Below, piece after piece: positions 22,821-24,314 of a stretch of 24,314 bases of DNA. Origin of the DNA: Pseudomonadota bacterium (lineage in GTDB: Bacteria; Pseudomonadota; Gammaproteobacteria; Steroidobacterales; Steroidobacteraceae); contig QGUO01000004.1 in the NCBI GenBank assembly GCA_003242495.1, forward strand, positions 1-24,314, read 5' to 3'. The notes under the pieces are model-generated. The model ran no database searches and was not told the DNA's origin. It saw nothing but the letters and a program-made list of their open reading frames with translations. Each line of letters begins with the position of its first letter. Position 1 is the stretch's first letter. The position numbers and the translations under genes were made by a program.

Positions 22821-24275
22821 CTACTCGCGTCGGCGGACGTACTGGTACCGACCCGTGCTGAGCGTGGCTTCCGGCACCCAGGTGCCGTGGAACGTCGAAC
22901 GCACCCGCACCGGCAGCTTGAGCGTGGCGACCGGTCCGGCGCCGAGGTTGCGCGCATCGAGCACCACCAGGTCGCTGCGCATCTTCGAGACTCGCGAGAC
23001 CGGTACGAGCAGCCATCCATCGCCCTCGGGCGCATCCGGCGTGCGCGGCACGAACTGCGCCTCCTGCACGGAGTCGCCCGGGCCCGGGGCCCAGGCATCG
23101 AGCTCGCCGGTGGCGTGATCGAAACGTCCGATGGCGCTCGACCCATCGGCCGAGCGGTAGCAGATGATGAAGCCGTGGCGATACGGGTGTCCCTGGTAGC
23201 GGTCGTCGGTGCGCGGCATTTCGCAGGACACGTCGAGCAGCCGACGCTTCTCGATGCGCCCGTCGTTCGCATCGAGATCGAAGGTGAAACGCGTGAGGAA
23301 CGGCGGCACCGGATCGGTGAACTCGCCCTGCGGCGTTTCGAAGAACGGAAAGCAATTGCCTTCGTACAGGCACAGGTCGAGGTGCACCTGCGAGCCTTCG
23401 CGGAAGGCGTTCATCATGTGTCCGGCGCTGGCCGTCGGCCCGCGGAACCAGCGGATGTCGGCGGCCGAGCCGTAGCGTGGCACCAGCGCGACGTGCACCG
23501 GCTCGTCCGGGTGCCACTGGTAGTACGGGCCGCCGCGCTTGACCACATCGAGGTCGGTGATGAGCGGGAAGAAGGGAAAGACCACCCACTCGTCGGTGAC
23601 CGCGAAATCGTGCACGCAGGCCGCATACGGCATCTCGAACCAGACTTCGTTGACGAGCTCGCGGTCGGGCCCGAACACGTAGAACACGATGTCGCGCGTC
23701 GCGTCTCCCTTGGCCTGGTAGGCGAAGCCCAGCAGCTCATCGGTCACCGGATCGACCTTCGGGTGCGCCGTGAAGCAGGTCGAGCGCAGCGCGCCGTCGA
23801 AATCGTCGCGGCCGAGCGTGGCGAGGCTCTCGGGATCGATACGATGCGGCAAATCGTCTTCCTTGAGTGCATACAGCCGCCCTGCATGGAACATCGCCGA
23901 GGTGTTGGCCGTGCCCATGTGCACCCCGGCGACGCTGGGATCGTTGGTGTAACGGTTGCGGTAACGCCCGAACAGGCCACGCCGGGCGGCGCGCTGGCGC
24001 TTGAAGCGCTCCGTGTGCACCCAGCGACTGACGTAGTCGACCTGGTTGTCCTTGAAGCGGAACATGTGAATCATGCCCTCGCCGTCGATGAAGATGTCGT
24101 CGGTGCGTCCGGACGGGTATTGCCGATCGGCCCCGACGCGATACAGCGCGCCTTCCAGGCCGGCGGGAATCTCACCCTGGATCAGCTCCAGGCCGCGGAT
24201 CTCGCACTCCGTGAGCATGGGCTCGCCCCAGCCCTGGTACAGCTCGCTTTCTGGAAATCTCACGGGTTCGACCAT
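22821..24275 (-). CDS. lignostilbene-dioxygenase-like carotenoid-oxygenase family protein
   Basis: 484-residue cytoplasmic non-heme iron dioxygenase of the carotenoid oxygenase superfamily. These enzymes split a C=C bond with O2 into two carbonyl products. The four iron His ligands are visible: H171 (TAHPKVDP), H222 (CVHDF), H286 (AGHMMNAF) and H463 (FHGTW). Y105 (FGRYRN) and K138 (LYALKED) align with Tyr101 and Lys134 of the Novosphingobium stilbene dioxygenase NOV1, recalled from memory. That pair binds the 4-hydroxyl of stilbenes and is missing from true carotenoid cleavers. The likely substrates are therefore 4-hydroxystilbenes or phenylpropenoids (resveratrol, lignostilbene, isoeugenol). 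NOV1 Phe59 is replaced by I63. The ATG at 24275 follows AAGGAG seven bases upstream. First complete gene of the minus-strand cluster. Confidence 0.93.
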   Translation of the reverse strand: MVEPVRFPESELYQGWGEPMLTECEIRGLELIQGEIPAGLEGALYRVGADRQYPSGRTDDIFIDGEGMIHMFRFKDNQVDYVSRWVHTERFKRQRAARRGLFGRYRNRYTNDPSVAGVHMGTANTSAMFHAGRLYALKEDDLPHRIDPESLATLGRDDFDGALRSTCFTAHPKVDPVTDELLGFAYQAKGDATRDIVFYVFGPDRELVNEVWFEMPYAACVHDFAVTDEWVVFPFFPLITDLDVVKRGGPYYQWHPDEPVHVALVPRYGSAADIRWFRGPTASAGHMMNAFREGSQVHLDLCLYEGNCFPFFETPQGEFTDPVPPFLTRFTFDLDANDGRIEKRRLLDVSCEMPRTDDRYQGHPYRHGFIICYRSADGSSAIGRFDHATGELDAWAPGPGDSVQEAQFVPRTPDAPEGDGWLLVPVSRVSKMRSDLVVLDARNLGAGPVATLKLPVRVRSTFHGTWVPEATLSTGRYQYVRRRE

Positions 24276-24286
24276 GATGGGCTCCT

Positions 24287-24314
24287 TCAGGCTGCGGACT
24301 CGCGGGCGAGCTCG
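24287..24314 (-). CDS. 3' end of an upstream gene (8 codons plus stop)
   Basis: Reading into the window on the minus strand, one frame gives ELARESAA and a TGA at 24289-24287, with 11 bases to the dioxygenase ATG. The TGA lies just before that gene's Shine-Dalgarno (the stop runs into AGGAG), which is what a preceding operon gene would look like. Too short to name. Confidence 0.4.

Noticed and set aside
20434..23118. An 894-codon plus-strand open frame running opposite the TonB receptor and part of the dioxygenase gene
   Set aside because: It is antisense to two genes with clear family motifs, is rich in Arg/Gly/Val/Ala without any recognisable domain, and has no RBS. Long antisense frames are expected in GC-rich DNA.

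Overview
The window is a dense, GC-rich stretch of bacterial chromosome with no rRNA, tRNA, insertion sequence or CRISPR array that I can see. The YheS copy is close to the enterobacterial protein as I remember it. Together with the TonB receptor, the LTXXQ and RcnB-type periplasmic proteins, a homospermidine synthase and a lignostilbene-dioxygenase-like enzyme, this suggests a GC-rich gammaproteobacterium of the Xanthomonadales, Nevskiales or Steroidobacterales type. That placement is inference, not proof. All assignments were made by reading the sequence; no database search was run.

Left part (1-9.4 kb): the 3' part of an ABC-F ATPase gene (yheS), a small exported protein of unknown role, and an O-methyltransferase with a signal peptide. 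Divergent from the methyltransferase is a CX5R phosphatase followed by a membrane-bound diguanylate cyclase. Convergent with these is a translationally coupled pair, homospermidine synthase then an AtoE-type carboxylate transporter. A suppressor-of-fused domain gene is divergent from homospermidine synthase.

Middle (9.3-14.5 kb): an envelope-themed block. It has a Spy/CpxP-like protein with a clear intrinsic terminator, an RcnB-like His-rich periplasmic protein, and a PadR regulator plus PspC protein pair. The padR promoter carries overlapping dyads that look like an autoregulatory operator. Opposite lie two overlapping genes for membrane PH-domain (YdbS/YdbT-like) proteins, then a DUF4168 exported protein.

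Right-middle (14.5-19.1 kb): a DUF456 membrane protein, a YdjM-like membrane metal-dependent hydrolase, a trypsin-fold/PDZ protein that has lost the whole catalytic triad, a TerB-like protein 22 bp downstream of it, and a Prx6-type 1-Cys peroxiredoxin. A strong hairpin separates this block from the convergent cluster to its right.

Right end (19.1-24.3 kb, minus strand): a compact catabolic cluster of a carotenoid-oxygenase-superfamily dioxygenase, a TonB-dependent receptor and an MFS transporter. The dioxygenase keeps the Tyr/Lys pair associated with 4-hydroxystilbene recognition. Receptor and transporter overlap by one base. The natural reading is outer-membrane uptake, oxidative cleavage of a stilbene or phenylpropenoid, and inner-membrane movement of substrate or product. 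The last 28 bases appear to be the tail of one more gene of this cluster.

Nothing here is a clearly new system. The items most worth a second look are the dioxygenase cluster, the inactive protease/TerB pair, the exported methyltransferase and the PadR operator.
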